From JAYRWN01 sp041917975 (GTDB lineage Bacteria; Bacteroidota; Bacteroidia; Chitinophagales; Saprospiraceae): a DNA stretch of 10,896 nucleotides. The stretch covers positions 1 through 10,896 of the forward strand of contig JAYRWN010000282.1 of NCBI GenBank assembly GCA_041917975.1, written 5' to 3'. Positions 1 to 7,918 of this stretch are shown here, piece by piece. Numbering within the stretch: the stretch's first letter is position 1; every line of letters begins with the position of its first letter. Below the pieces are notes generated by a model. The model made no database searches. It was not told where the DNA came from and was given only the letters and a program-made list of their open reading frames with translations. A program made the translations under genes and the position numbers.

Positions 1-1
1 C

Positions 2-730
2 TTGAGTTTGAATCCTGAAGATCCTGCTGCCTATATAGCCATGGCAAACTGGCATACCAGTAAAGGGAATTGGATAGAGGTTGATAAAATGGCGAGAAAA
101 GCCGTTGAACTAAACCCGGGTGCATCTGAAAAAAACAGGCTTGCTTCTATTCTCATGGATATGGGATATCTAGAAGAAGCCAACACACTTGTACAAGAAG
201 CATTACGGCTGGAACCCCTTTCTAAACAAATAACGTATAACTATCTTGCACTACTGATGCGTTCAAGGAAATTCGATGAAACAATTAATACAATAAAAAA
301 ATACCAGGAGCTGGATTCTAGCAATGTTAATTACTGGGAGACGCTTGCAAATGCTTATGTAGCAAAAAAACAGTATAAGGATGCACTGAATGCATGGGCC
401 AAAACGCATGAATCTTACGGTAATAAAGAACTGGCGGATATTTACAGAACGTCTGATTTCAAGACCGCCTTGATGGCCTTTTTGGAGATGGCAAAAACCA
501 ACAAGGTGATGACTTTTACCAATAGTGAATTGGGAAAAGCAAATATTTACGCTATGCTGGAAGATAAAGAAAACACGCTTAAACATCTTGAACTGGCTCT
601 GGCCAATAATGAAACCCTGGCCAGTATTAAAACACATTGGTTGTTTGATTTTGTCAGAAGCGAACCCCGCTTTAAAGAACTTTACCGGAAGCTGAATTTC
701 GATGCCTATGACGAATACCGAAAGACTTAA
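2..730 (+). CDS. TPR-repeat protein, C-terminal part (5' end outside window)
   Basis: The frame is open from the first bases of the window, so this is the end of a longer gene; the TTG at position 2 should not be read as its real start. The visible 242 residues contain several tetratricopeptide helix pairs, roughly 8-39, 42-73, 76-106 and 109-142, with typical TPR spacing such as A-x-x-LNP and AL-x-LEP turns. The C-terminus holds LFDFVRSEPRFKELYRKL (about 214-231). Endings of this kind close many TPR proteins whose N-terminus is a signalling domain, for example a winged-helix DNA-binding domain, an adenylate cyclase or a protein kinase. Which of these applies here cannot be seen. TPR arrays mediate protein-protein contacts. 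The gene converges on the lipoprotein gene at 881-1405 across about 150 bp and shows no obvious link to the rest of the window. Confidence 0.85.
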   Translation: MSLNPEDPAAYIAMANWHTSKGNWIEVDKMARKAVELNPGASEKNRLASILMDMGYLEEANTLVQEALRLEPLSKQITYNYLALLMRSRKFDETINTIKKYQELDSSNVNYWETLANAYVAKKQYKDALNAWAKTHESYGNKELADIYRTSDFKTALMAFLEMAKTNKVMTFTNSELGKANIYAMLEDKENTLKHLELALANNETLASIKTHWLFDFVRSEPRFKELYRKLNFDAYDEYRKT

Positions 731-880
731 AATTAGTTTTATCGCTAAAGCAACAACCTGGCACTAATTCAAATATGGACGAATTTTTATGGCATGCCTA
801 TGACCTAGATACACCATATATTCATCCTATTGGCCTTTTGAACGCTTGATTCACTATTTATTTTCCGTAGTCCAATTCAC

Positions 881-1405
881 TCATCGTAATTCAAAGCCGA
901 TTTGGGTCAGCATGGTTAAGTCGTCCTCTAGTCCATGTAATTCCTGAATGAGTCCATTTTTAATCTTAAATATAAATATCCCTTTGTATGAAATCTTTTT
1001 CCCGCTTGATTCCATGCCCATAAACGTGTTTAAGTGCGTTCCGGTGTAACTTAAAAGACTTGCCACATAGTCTCCGGAGGCGAAACTATTTATTACCTCA
1101 TGCCGGTAATCAGGAAATGCCGAATAAAAATCCCGAATTAACCAGCTCAACTTCGCATAATTTAGCGGATCGTCCGAACTACCAAAATAACTCACAAAAT
1201 CCCGATCAAGCAGAGCGACGAATGAAACGGTATCTTGCCGGTCCAGAAAGTGATAAAAATTCTTAATGACTTCCAGGTTCTTTTTTTCTGAATTTTCTTT
1301 TTCCTCAAACACCAAAAGGTCGTTTTTTAAACTTGAACTGGTGCAGGCCGTTATGGCCATTAAACCTGGGATTAATAGGCCATAAATGTTTGTCCTGATT
1401 ATCAT
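881..1405 (-). CDS. SnoaL-like (NTF2-fold) lipoprotein
   Basis: This 174-residue protein is predicted to be exported and lipid-anchored. A hydrophobic N-terminus ends in a lipobox, ITAC, which makes Cys21 the likely lipidated residue. Residues about 43-172 resemble the SnoaL-like polyketide cyclase/ester cyclase group of the NTF2 superfamily. Visible hallmarks are AFPDYRHEV (96-104), GDYVASLLSYTGTH (111-124), the FMG...SGKKISYKGI stretch (128-143), FKIKNGLIQELHG (146-158) and the closing LTQIG (166-170). Family members bind small hydrophobic molecules, and some catalyse ring closure; a real cyclase activity is not shown here. The ATG at 1403-1405 is chosen because the signal peptide begins there; no Shine-Dalgarno sequence is seen. 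The gene lies 149 bp downstream of the lipocalin-like gene on the same strand. No TAnnTTTG box was found in the gap, so co-transcription from the 2393-2447 promoter is likely but not certain. Confidence 0.85.
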   Translation of the reverse strand: MIIRTNIYGLLIPGLMAITACTSSSLKNDLLVFEEKENSEKKNLEVIKNFYHFLDRQDTVSFVALLDRDFVSYFGSSDDPLNYAKLSWLIRDFYSAFPDYRHEVINSFASGDYVASLLSYTGTHLNTFMGMESSGKKISYKGIFIFKIKNGLIQELHGLEDDLTMLTQIGFELR

Positions 1406-1554
1406 TATTTGGAATTATAGGTAACACATTTGATTACTGCCCTGTGCAAGGGGAATCATTCTATACAGCTTATTTTTTTTTGGTCTGGGTAAATAGTTAC
1501 TAAAGGAAAAAAATTGAAACATTTTGCTGATTGCGGTTTTATCACCAGTTGTAA

Positions 1555-2367
1555 TTATCGCCCTATCCGTTTTACCTGCCATTTTTCCCCGATTTGTTTC
1601 CCTCGGGCGTCCACAAACCACATGCGGAACAATTCCGGGCTGGTGATCTCACAATCAGTAAAATAAGCCGCCTTTTCTTGACGAACATCCCATGAATGAA
1701 GGATGTTCCAAATATGCCGCTGGCCACCCTGGGGCGTACCCACCGCCACAGAGCAATGAGAGATATCAAAGTTTTTAGCTTTACCCTCCTCGGTGGACGC
1801 GTCGGTTTGCGGTCCGTTCAGCAAAATCCAGCCACCATAATTGCCTGCTTGCAGGTAGAGGCCATTTTGACCAACATATTCCCACACGCCATTGAACTGG
1901 TCCACCTCGCCGGGTGCACCCCAGTCTGCCAGCTTACGGCTCTTGATTGGTGTTGGTGATCTGCTGCCATCGGCTTGGATGATCCAGGCCACCAAATATT
2001 CACCATCCCGCTCAAAATCCCAAACCGTGGGCGTTTTTAGCGCCTCTGGGTTAACACTGATCAATTTAGTCGCTTTCGCCCGAGTGCCAGACACCAACTC
2101 CCAAGTTCCTGCGTCGGCGATTAAGGCATCGAAAGCTTTTGCTTTTTCACCCACGGAAGGATTAGCGTTAGAGAAATTCTGCCGGTTCTCTGTGGATAGC
2201 AGCCAGATGAAATGTGTAGGTGAAATTATGGCGATGCCTTCCCAGCCAGACCATTCGTATTTCCAGACACCGGTGAGTGCATCTTTTCCGGTTTGGGCTA
2301 CCACAGATCCATTTACCAGGAAAAAGGAACAAGTTATCAACAATAAGTAAGCGGTTAATTTTTTCAT
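1555..2367 (-). CDS. Exported protein with two lipocalin-like repeats
   Basis: This 270-residue protein has a signal peptide (residues 1-24, ending VVAQ) and a mature part made of two related units of about 115 residues. Unit one (about 32-149) has GVWKYEW (33-39), EKAKAFDA (74-81), ADGSR (132-136) and RKLADW (144-149). Unit two (about 159-270) repeats the pattern with GVWEYVG (160-166), GKAKNFDI (195-202) and EKWQVKRI (261-268). The G-V-W start and alternating beta pattern suggest a lipocalin-like beta-barrel, which usually binds a small ligand; this is a fold-level inference. It is a full-length paralogue of the protein starting at 10080, with clear similarity along the whole chain. Transcription probably starts at the promoter at 2393-2447, whose -7 box TAGTTTTG lies 25 bp before the ATG. 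The SnoaL-like lipoprotein gene follows. The function is unknown. Confidence 0.82.
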   Translation of the reverse strand: MKKLTAYLLLITCSFFLVNGSVVAQTGKDALTGVWKYEWSGWEGIAIISPTHFIWLLSTENRQNFSNANPSVGEKAKAFDALIADAGTWELVSGTRAKATKLISVNPEALKTPTVWDFERDGEYLVAWIIQADGSRSPTPIKSRKLADWGAPGEVDQFNGVWEYVGQNGLYLQAGNYGGWILLNGPQTDASTEEGKAKNFDISHCSVAVGTPQGGQRHIWNILHSWDVRQEKAAYFTDCEITSPELFRMWFVDARGKQIGEKWQVKRIGR

Positions 2368-2392
2368 GATATAATTGATATTTTGTACTACT

Positions 2393-2447
2393 CAAAACTA
2401 CTCGGCATTTGACTGGAGACCTTGGACATTTCGGTCAAAAACCAGGA
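2393..2447 (-). promoter_or_regulatory. Promoter with 27-bp conserved element (site A), drives 1555-2367
   Basis: Read on the minus strand, positions 2447-2421 carry TCCT, two bases, TTTTTG, ACC, GAA, three bases, TCCAAG. This matches the site at 9033-9059 in 23 of 27 bases. Exactly 20 bp further on is TAGTTTTG (2400-2393), a perfect match to the Bacteroidota -7 consensus TAnnTTTG, 25 bp before the ATG at 2367. No TTG is present at the usual -33 distance, so the conserved element probably serves as an activator site that replaces it. Part of it (GTCAAA 2434-2439) also forms a loose inverted repeat with TTTGAC at 2408-2413. That the HTCS encoded upstream binds here is inference. Confidence 0.7.
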
Positions 2448-2468
2448 TTTTTCTACCAAAGACTATGT

Positions 2469-2504
2469 GTATTTGTATATACGTGTATTTGTGTATACGT
2501 GTAT
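2469..2504. repeat. Short tandem repeat, 16-bp unit, 2.25 copies
   Basis: Two 16-bp units, GTATTTGTATATACGT (2469-2484) and GTATTTGTGTATACGT (2485-2500), differ at one base and are followed by a partial third copy, GTAT. The repeat lies between the HTCS stop codon (2508-2510 on the plus strand) and site A, so it is just upstream of the promoter of the lipocalin-like gene. The units contain small palindromes (GTATATAC, GTATAC). It may be simple low-complexity sequence or an accessory binding site. Confidence 0.6.
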
Positions 2505-2507
2505 CCA

Positions 2508-5500
2508 CTAAAGTTTTTTACGCCACTCGGATGGACTATGCCCAAACTCTTTGCTAAACACCCGGGCAAAATAGGCGGGGTCACTAAACCCGGTTTCATA
2601 GGCAATCTGAGAAATATTCATACTGCTATGAATCAACAATTCCCGGGCCTTGGATAAACGTACAGCGTTAATAAATTTTTGTATGGATTCACCGGTTAAA
2701 GCCACCACCTTCCGGTGCAATTGGGAATGACTCATTTGCATATTTAAACAAAGGTCCTCCACCGAAAAATCAACCATATAAATATGTTTTTCACAAAGTG
2801 ACCTTAAACGGGCCAGAAAATTCTTTTCAACCTGAGGTTCAGATTCTTTTTCATGATAGTGGAATTTAGTCAGTGCGTAATTTCGCTGGGTCTGGCGAAT
2901 AAGATTGACCAGATTATTCAACACTAAGATCAACTCTTCATGGTTGATCGGCTTGGTCAAATAAGCATCAGCTTTTTGTCTAAGTCCTTCCAGCTTCGTA
3001 TCATCATCGGCCTTAGCGGTAACAAAGACTACCGGGATGTGGCTGGTCTTATCATCTTCCTTTAATAGCCTCAGCAATGCCATTCCATCCATCCCCGGCA
3101 TCATAATATCACTGATGATGATATCCGGAACCAATTCTTTGGCTTTGGCTAGTCCGGTATGACCATCATAGGTATAATGAGCTAAATAATGATCTTTGAC
3201 CGTCTCACCGATAAAGTGAGCAACGTCCCGGTTATCTTCAACGATTAACAGCAATGGTCCCTGACTTCCGGGTAATTTATCTGGACGAACCGGGAATTCC
3301 TCAGAGGAACCTTCCAGGTCAGCATACAGGCGTTGATCCAGCTTATTTGTAGCCTGCCTGGAAAATGGAAGAAATATGCTAAAACAGCTTCCCCTACCTT
3401 CTTCACTGGTGACCGTCACTTTGCCTCCCATGGATTCAGTTAGTTCTTTAACCAGAGCTAATCCGATGCCGGTCCCTTCTGTATTGTTTTCGTGAGCTAT
3501 GTAAAACCGCTCAAAAATATGTGGTATTTGTTCGGCGGGAATGCCCGAGCCGGAATCCGACACTACCAGCGAATAATCTTTATGATTTTGCCCATGGTCA
3601 GGCTGATGAATTTGTACGGTCACGGTCCCGCCTTCAGCAGTAAATTTAAGCGCATTGGAGATCAGATTGCTGATGATCATGGTTAGTTTTTCCGGATCAA
3701 AGTCAACCACCAAAGAGGGACCTGAGGTCATCAGATTCATGGTTATGTTTTTTTCTTTGGACTTCAATTTGAAATTATCCATGAGATAATTAACAAATTG
3801 GATCAGGTCCCCCTGCATCAGATGGACTTGAGATTTACCTGCATCCAATTTATTAAATTCCAGAATTTGATTAATTAAACCGAGCAGCCGCTGAGCATTT
3901 TGCCGGATTAAGCTTAGTTCAATTTTATTTAATCCGACACTCTTTTGCAGAGATTGTTCTACCGGACCTAAAATCAAGGTTAATGGTGTTCTAAATTCAT
4001 GGGTGATATTGGTATAGAATCTGGTCTTGAAAGCATCTAATTCTTTTAATTTTAATGTCTCGGCCATTTGTTTATGGCGGTTCATTTGAAAACGATGCAC
4101 CACCCAGATCATTAGAATAACCGCAACAGCATACATAACCAGGGCTGTGATACTCAGCCACCAGGGTGCAAAAATTCGAATCGGCAGGATAAATTCCTGA
4201 TTGTTCCATAATCCGTCGTTATTAGCCGCTTTTACTTTAAATGTATAGCGTCCGGGATTTAGGTTGGTATAAGTAATATCCCGCCGGTTCCCAACCTTTT
4301 GCCACTCACGCTCAAATCCCTCCAGTTTAATGTTAAATTGCACTTTATCTGGTCTGATGTAATTTAAAGCGGCAAACTGCAGGGTAAAAACTTTATCTTG
4401 ATAGTCCAGATTAATTTGATTTAAGCCATCTAAACTTTGTGGTAATAATTTATTGCCGGGGCGCGGCTCAATTTTTTGATTGGCAATATACAAGTCTGTG
4501 AAAGTTACCTTGGGTACAAATATATTGAGCTGAATATCCTGAGCTTTGAATAAGGTAATACCTTTATCTCCCCCTACATAAATGCGATTATCGTCGTCTT
4601 TAAATAACGTCCGATCCCAAAATTCATTTTCCTGAATACCATCTTGCCGGTCAAAATTGGTAAAGGTTCCGGTTAGCGGATTATAATTACTCAGAGCGTG
4701 CGGACTGCTTAACCATAAATTACCATCCTCATCATTAATCACCCCATGAATCATTTCATCCGCTAGGCCATCACTTAAAAAAAACTTCCTGAGTGTTTTG
4801 CGGTCAGAAGATAAAATATTAAACCCACCGGAAGTTCCGATCCATAATTCACCGTCGGGACTTTCTGAAAGATGTAAAACACGGGGGCTGCTCAAATCAT
4901 TTTCTCCTCTGTTTTTTCCCGGCCAATGTTTAAAACTAGGTGTCCCGGGCACCAGCCTGTTTAAGCCCTGATCGTTGGTGCCCACCCATAATTCATTTCG
5001 GCTACTAAAATATACCCGTGTAACAAAATTACTGCTCAGCGAAGTAGTATCACCTTCTATTTGCTTTAGGATATTTAATTGATCCGTTTTTTGATCGTAC
5101 CTGATTAACCCCATGCCATTGGCAAACCACAAGGTCTGTTGATCATCTTCAGTTATTTGGTAGGTGATGTGTGCTCTAAAAGGTTCGAATCGTTGACCAT
5201 AATCAACAAGAAGGTTTTTTTCCGGTCGGTAGCGAAATACATGAAACCCATTGTTAAATCCATTGATGGTGCAAATCCACAGGTCTTGGTTTTTGGCGAC
5301 ATAAATGTGTGCCAGATTACTTTGCGCAAAGGTTTTAAGCTGAGCATGTACTTTAAAAAAATCCTGATGGAAGATGCGCTGCTCAACGTCAAACTGATAA
5401 AGACCACGGACACTGCCCACCCATAGTTGTTGCTTTGACGCTTGCGTCAGGCAAGTTATCCCTGTAGTTATTTCTGCCTGCTGGTTCGGTTTATTTATCC

Positions 5501-6533
5501 GGTAAAAATTGAACTTGCGGTGACGCGGAACAAAGACAAGTACTCCCCGGTTGGTGCCCACCCACATGGTTCCATCCTTGCTTTTTTCTATCGATAAGGT
5601 CCGTTTGGAATCAGTTAAACGGTAAGAGCCGATGATTTGGTTTTGGTGGGTAGCCGTCGGTTTTACCACATAAAGACCTTCATCGCTAGCCACCCAGATC
5701 TGACCATCAGGTTGAGGATAAATATCCCAGATATTTTCCTGACCCATTAAGAGTTCGGCCAGAGGAATTTTTTCTAATTGTTGCTGCACCGCTGACCAAC
5801 AATACAATCCTTTATCCCTGGTCCCTATCCACAGGTTTGCCCTGGTGTCTTTAGCAAGTACCTTGACCAGATCGATCGTTTCCTTGACCTTTGGTTGGGC
5901 AACATGAGTCAAAAAGAGATGATCGGTTTGTACCTCGGAGATACCAAAATAATGACCGACCAGCACGGAATTATTTGCCCCACGCCACAGCGCATCAACA
6001 TAGTTACTGGGTAATTCAGGTTTACGAATTTTTTTAAAACATGCACCGCCTTTAGGAAGAAGGTTTATCCCACCTCCTTCTACGGTCACCCATATGGTTC
6101 CATCCTCATCAATAATAATTTTATTGACTTTATTTCCGCTTAAAGAACAACTATCCCCTGAGACATAACCATATCTGGTGAATGTATTATACCGCCGGTC
6201 AAAAAAATGCAAACCCCCATTCATGGTTCCGACCCATAAATGACCTTCGTCATCTTCTGCCAGACTGGTAATCACATTATCCGCCAAAGACATCGGATCA
6301 TTCGCAGCATGGCGGAATGTAGTGTACCTGAACCCATCGTATTTGATCAGGCCATATTCGGTTCCAAACCATAAATACCCGATTTTGTCCTGTAAAATAT
6401 CGAAGACCAAGCCATCCACCAGTCTTTCCTGGAGCATATAATTTTCGGCAATATAATCGCCGTGCATTCCCTGAGCATTAACCATACTTAACCCCCGGAT
6501 CAAAAAGCACAGGACGAGGATATTTTTTATCAT
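2508..6533 (-). CDS. Hybrid two-component system regulator (HTCS): periplasmic propellers, histidine kinase, receiver, AraC DNA-binding domain
   Basis: This 1341-residue protein joins a whole signalling pathway in one inner-membrane chain. After a signal peptide (1-20, ending VNA), residues about 25-665 contain 14 Reg_prop-type blades marked by LW[VIF]GT-like strands (for example near 54, 99, 234, 323, 370, 515 and 563), enough for two seven-bladed propellers. A Y_Y_Y domain follows (about 705-785), then one membrane helix (791-812). In the cytoplasm come HisKA with the phospho-acceptor His845 in THEFRTP, and HATPase_c with the N-box (956-960), DSGSG (993-997) and GTGIGLAL (1020-1027). The receiver has Asp1100, phospho-acceptor Asp1142 in SDIMMPGMDG, Thr1172 and Lys1194. 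The AraC-type double HTH occupies about 1255-1341. All key residues are present, so it should be active. Such proteins sense periplasmic ligands, usually glycans, and activate nearby operons. No SusC/SusD or glycan-degrading gene is visible, so the ligand is open. The start at 6533 fits the signal peptide. Confidence 0.97.
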   Translation of the reverse strand: MIKNILVLCFLIRGLSMVNAQGMHGDYIAENYMLQERLVDGLVFDILQDKIGYLWFGTEYGLIKYDGFRYTTFRHAANDPMSLADNVITSLAEDDEGHLWVGTMNGGLHFFDRRYNTFTRYGYVSGDSCSLSGNKVNKIIIDEDGTIWVTVEGGGINLLPKGGACFKKIRKPELPSNYVDALWRGANNSVLVGHYFGISEVQTDHLFLTHVAQPKVKETIDLVKVLAKDTRANLWIGTRDKGLYCWSAVQQQLEKIPLAELLMGQENIWDIYPQPDGQIWVASDEGLYVVKPTATHQNQIIGSYRLTDSKRTLSIEKSKDGTMWVGTNRGVLVFVPRHRKFNFYRINKPNQQAEITTGITCLTQASKQQLWVGSVRGLYQFDVEQRIFHQDFFKVHAQLKTFAQSNLAHIYVAKNQDLWICTINGFNNGFHVFRYRPEKNLLVDYGQRFEPFRAHITYQITEDDQQTLWFANGMGLIRYDQKTDQLNILKQIEGDTTSLSSNFVTRVYFSSRNELWVGTNDQGLNRLVPGTPSFKHWPGKNRGENDLSSPRVLHLSESPDGELWIGTSGGFNILSSDRKTLRKFFLSDGLADEMIHGVINDEDGNLWLSSPHALSNYNPLTGTFTNFDRQDGIQENEFWDRTLFKDDDNRIYVGGDKGITLFKAQDIQLNIFVPKVTFTDLYIANQKIEPRPGNKLLPQSLDGLNQINLDYQDKVFTLQFAALNYIRPDKVQFNIKLEGFEREWQKVGNRRDITYTNLNPGRYTFKVKAANNDGLWNNQEFILPIRIFAPWWLSITALVMYAVAVILMIWVVHRFQMNRHKQMAETLKLKELDAFKTRFYTNITHEFRTPLTLILGPVEQSLQKSVGLNKIELSLIRQNAQRLLGLINQILEFNKLDAGKSQVHLMQGDLIQFVNYLMDNFKLKSKEKNITMNLMTSGPSLVVDFDPEKLTMIISNLISNALKFTAEGGTVTVQIHQPDHGQNHKDYSLVVSDSGSGIPAEQIPHIFERFYIAHENNTEGTGIGLALVKELTESMGGKVTVTSEEGRGSCFSIFLPFSRQATNKLDQRLYADLEGSSEEFPVRPDKLPGSQGPLLLIVEDNRDVAHFIGETVKDHYLAHYTYDGHTGLAKAKELVPDIIISDIMMPGMDGMALLRLLKEDDKTSHIPVVFVTAKADDDTKLEGLRQKADAYLTKPINHEELILVLNNLVNLIRQTQRNYALTKFHYHEKESEPQVEKNFLARLRSLCEKHIYMVDFSVEDLCLNMQMSHSQLHRKVVALTGESIQKFINAVRLSKARELLIHSSMNISQIAYETGFSDPAYFARVFSKEFGHSPSEWRKKL

Positions 6534-6854
6534 ATATTTTTGGGGTTTTTTGATATCATGAATTTACAAAAAAATATCTCTGCATCGTCAAGATGCCTAT
6601 TCAGGTTGTTTCAGCCAAATTCACAAATACATCCCGGCGTTCAGGCCTAGTATTTCTCCTCAATGTTTAATCTTATATCCCAGACCACCTGAATGATAAA
6701 AAAATCCTCTTTTTTGCCAGAATTTTCCAGCCTTTTTGCACGGTAAAGGGTCATCTTTACGGGCATCCCGGTCCTCGTCTTGAATTGTCCCAGGTTAGTC
6801 TTATCTTCACTAAAGTTGCCCTTATTTTTCGTCACGATTCTAAAAAGAAATTAC
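6534..6854. other. Divergent intergenic region between HTCS and esterase
   Basis: This 321-bp AT-rich gap separates the HTCS start from the esterase start. The right half carries a diverged copy of the conserved promoter element (6705-6731) and a -7-like box (6752-6759), both facing the esterase. No convincing copy of the element or TAnnTTTG box faces the HTCS gene; the best candidate, around 6610-6630 on the minus strand, matches poorly and has no -7 box at the right distance. A 62-codon minus-strand frame (6647-6835) crosses this promoter and is not believed. No RNA gene is recognised. Confidence 0.6.
6705..6759 (+). promoter_or_regulatory. Promoter with diverged conserved element (site C), drives esterase
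   Basis: Positions 6705-6731 carry TCCT, two bases, TTTTTG, then nCn, GAA, three bases, TCCA. This agrees with site B (9033-9059) in 19 of 27 bases; against site A the shared run extends upstream through AAAAATCCT. CATCTTTA at 6752-6759 lies exactly 20 bp after the element, the same spacing as in sites A and B, and keeps the A and TTT of the TAnnTTTG box. The esterase ATG is about 95 bp downstream. The match is weaker than for A and B, so this site may be of lower affinity or partly coincidental. Confidence 0.5.
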
Positions 6855-7682
6855 ATGCATAAAATTTTTTGTTTCTTGTTCTTAGGCCTGTTATTTCCTA
6901 CTCACGACAGCATGGGTCAGCAAGCCCAACTGCCGGAAACCAATACGTTTCCATTATTTTCTAACTGGGTACAAGATAGTTTTACCATTTCAATTTATAT
7001 TCCGCCTGGCCAAGCCCCCGAGTTATTGCCGGTCATTTATGTCTTTGATGCCGACATGCTTTTTGCCATGGTGTACGATGTGGTCCGTTGGTTAAATTGG
7101 GGCAAAAAGATACCGCCTGTCGCGTTGGTGGGCATCGGTTACGGAAAAGACCAAAAAACATGGTGGGACAAAAGATCCCGGGATTTTACCGCCACGCCGG
7201 ACAGTTCTGAAGTTTGGGGGCGTTGGCCACTGGCGGGTGGAGGCGCAAATTTTATAAAATTCCTGAGTAAGGAATTAAAACCGCATTTATCCCAAAATTA
7301 TGGCTTGGGCGCCACGCAGGATATCTTCCTGGGCGTTTCCTTTGGAGGGTTATTTGGCGCCCATATTTTGTTTACTCAACCCGAATTGTTTGACAAATAT
7401 ATTCTGTTAGGCCCGGCGTTAAAATGGAACCATGCGGATATCTTTAACCTGTACCGTCATTACACGCATAACCATTCAGCATTAAAAGCACAGGTGTTTA
7501 CGGCCGTTGGTGCGCTGGACAGCGACCACATCCTTGACCCATGGAAACAATTTGTAGAGGTGTTATCGTCCTGGTCCCACACGGGGTTGACTTTTGACTC
7601 CTGGCTCATTCCCGGAGAAGATCATTTTTCGATGGTACCGGTAGCGCTGCCCAGAAGTTTGCAGGTTGTTTTAAAACCATAA
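6855..7682 (+). CDS. Exported alpha/beta-hydrolase esterase (Fes/IroE-like, PF00756 type)
   Basis: With the start at 6855 the protein has 275 residues and a signal peptide (about 1-21, ending SMG). A TTG 75 bp upstream would put 25 extra residues before the signal peptide and is rejected. The fold is recognised from VIYVFDADMLF (60-70), VGIGYG (92-97), the RSRDFTATP loop (107-115), the nucleophile elbow GVSFGG with Ser162, and the terminal GEDHFSM with catalytic His257. The acid residue is probably an Asp in GALDSD (219-224). This arrangement is typical of the esterase family that includes siderophore esterases and related serine hydrolases. The substrate cannot be read from sequence, and no siderophore genes are nearby. 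The gene is divergent from the HTCS, is preceded by a copy of the conserved promoter element, and converges with the NIPSNAP gene. Confidence 0.9.
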   Translation: MHKIFCFLFLGLLFPTHDSMGQQAQLPETNTFPLFSNWVQDSFTISIYIPPGQAPELLPVIYVFDADMLFAMVYDVVRWLNWGKKIPPVALVGIGYGKDQKTWWDKRSRDFTATPDSSEVWGRWPLAGGGANFIKFLSKELKPHLSQNYGLGATQDIFLGVSFGGLFGAHILFTQPELFDKYILLGPALKWNHADIFNLYRHYTHNHSALKAQVFTAVGALDSDHILDPWKQFVEVLSSWSHTGLTFDSWLIPGEDHFSMVPVALPRSLQVVLKP

Positions 7683-7697
7683 ATTTCAGAGTAAGCT

Positions 7698-7727
7698 ATT
7701 TGGGGCAAATGATAGTTATACTTTTTT
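7698..7727 (+). terminator. Weak candidate terminator after esterase
   Basis: ATTTG (7698-7702) and CAAAT (7706-7710) can pair around a GGG loop, with a bulged CT/AG extension. A T6 run follows at 7722-7727, 11 bases after the stem. The stem is short and AT-rich, so this is a weak call. The rest of the 236-bp convergent gap (7683-7918) shows only a 10-bp palindrome, GTTAGCTAAC, at 7833-7842. Confidence 0.25.
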
Positions 7728-7918
7728 GAAATAATTACTACGTGTGGTCTTGAATAGCTACACTACATAAAGGCAAAAGAAGACATATAATTTTCATATC
7801 GTTTGAATAAATTTTCAGAATATAAAAATTTCGTTAGCTAACTAAGGCTGAGTTGCCTAATCCTCAACCCAACTTTATGGTAACGAACGCATCTTGCGAT
7901 TTTTTGGAAACTAACTTA

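Noticed and set aside
775..849. 24-codon ATG-started frame after the TPR gene
   Set aside because: Too short, no leader and no recognisable motif; likely chance in a convergent gap.
1415..1621. 68-codon minus-strand frame overlapping the end of the lipocalin-like gene
   Set aside because: It is an out-of-frame shadow of the real gene extended into the gap, without a recognisable domain.
2508..6533. Reading the locus as a polysaccharide utilisation locus because of the HTCS
   Set aside because: No SusC, SusD or carbohydrate-active enzyme is visible in the window.
6602..6640. Possible autoregulatory copy of the element facing the HTCS gene
   Set aside because: Only about 12 of 27 positions agree and no -7-like box lies 20 bp downstream.
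6647..6835. 62-codon minus-strand frame between HTCS and esterase
   Set aside because: It runs antisense through the site C promoter and the esterase leader and has no recognisable domain.
6780..6854. Upstream in-frame TTG start for the esterase
   Set aside because: It would place 25 residues before a clear signal peptide; the ATG at 6855 begins exactly at that peptide.
7833..7842. Perfect 10-bp palindrome GTTAGCTAAC in the convergent gap
   Set aside because: Short, no second copy seen, no T-run after it; expected by chance at this scale.
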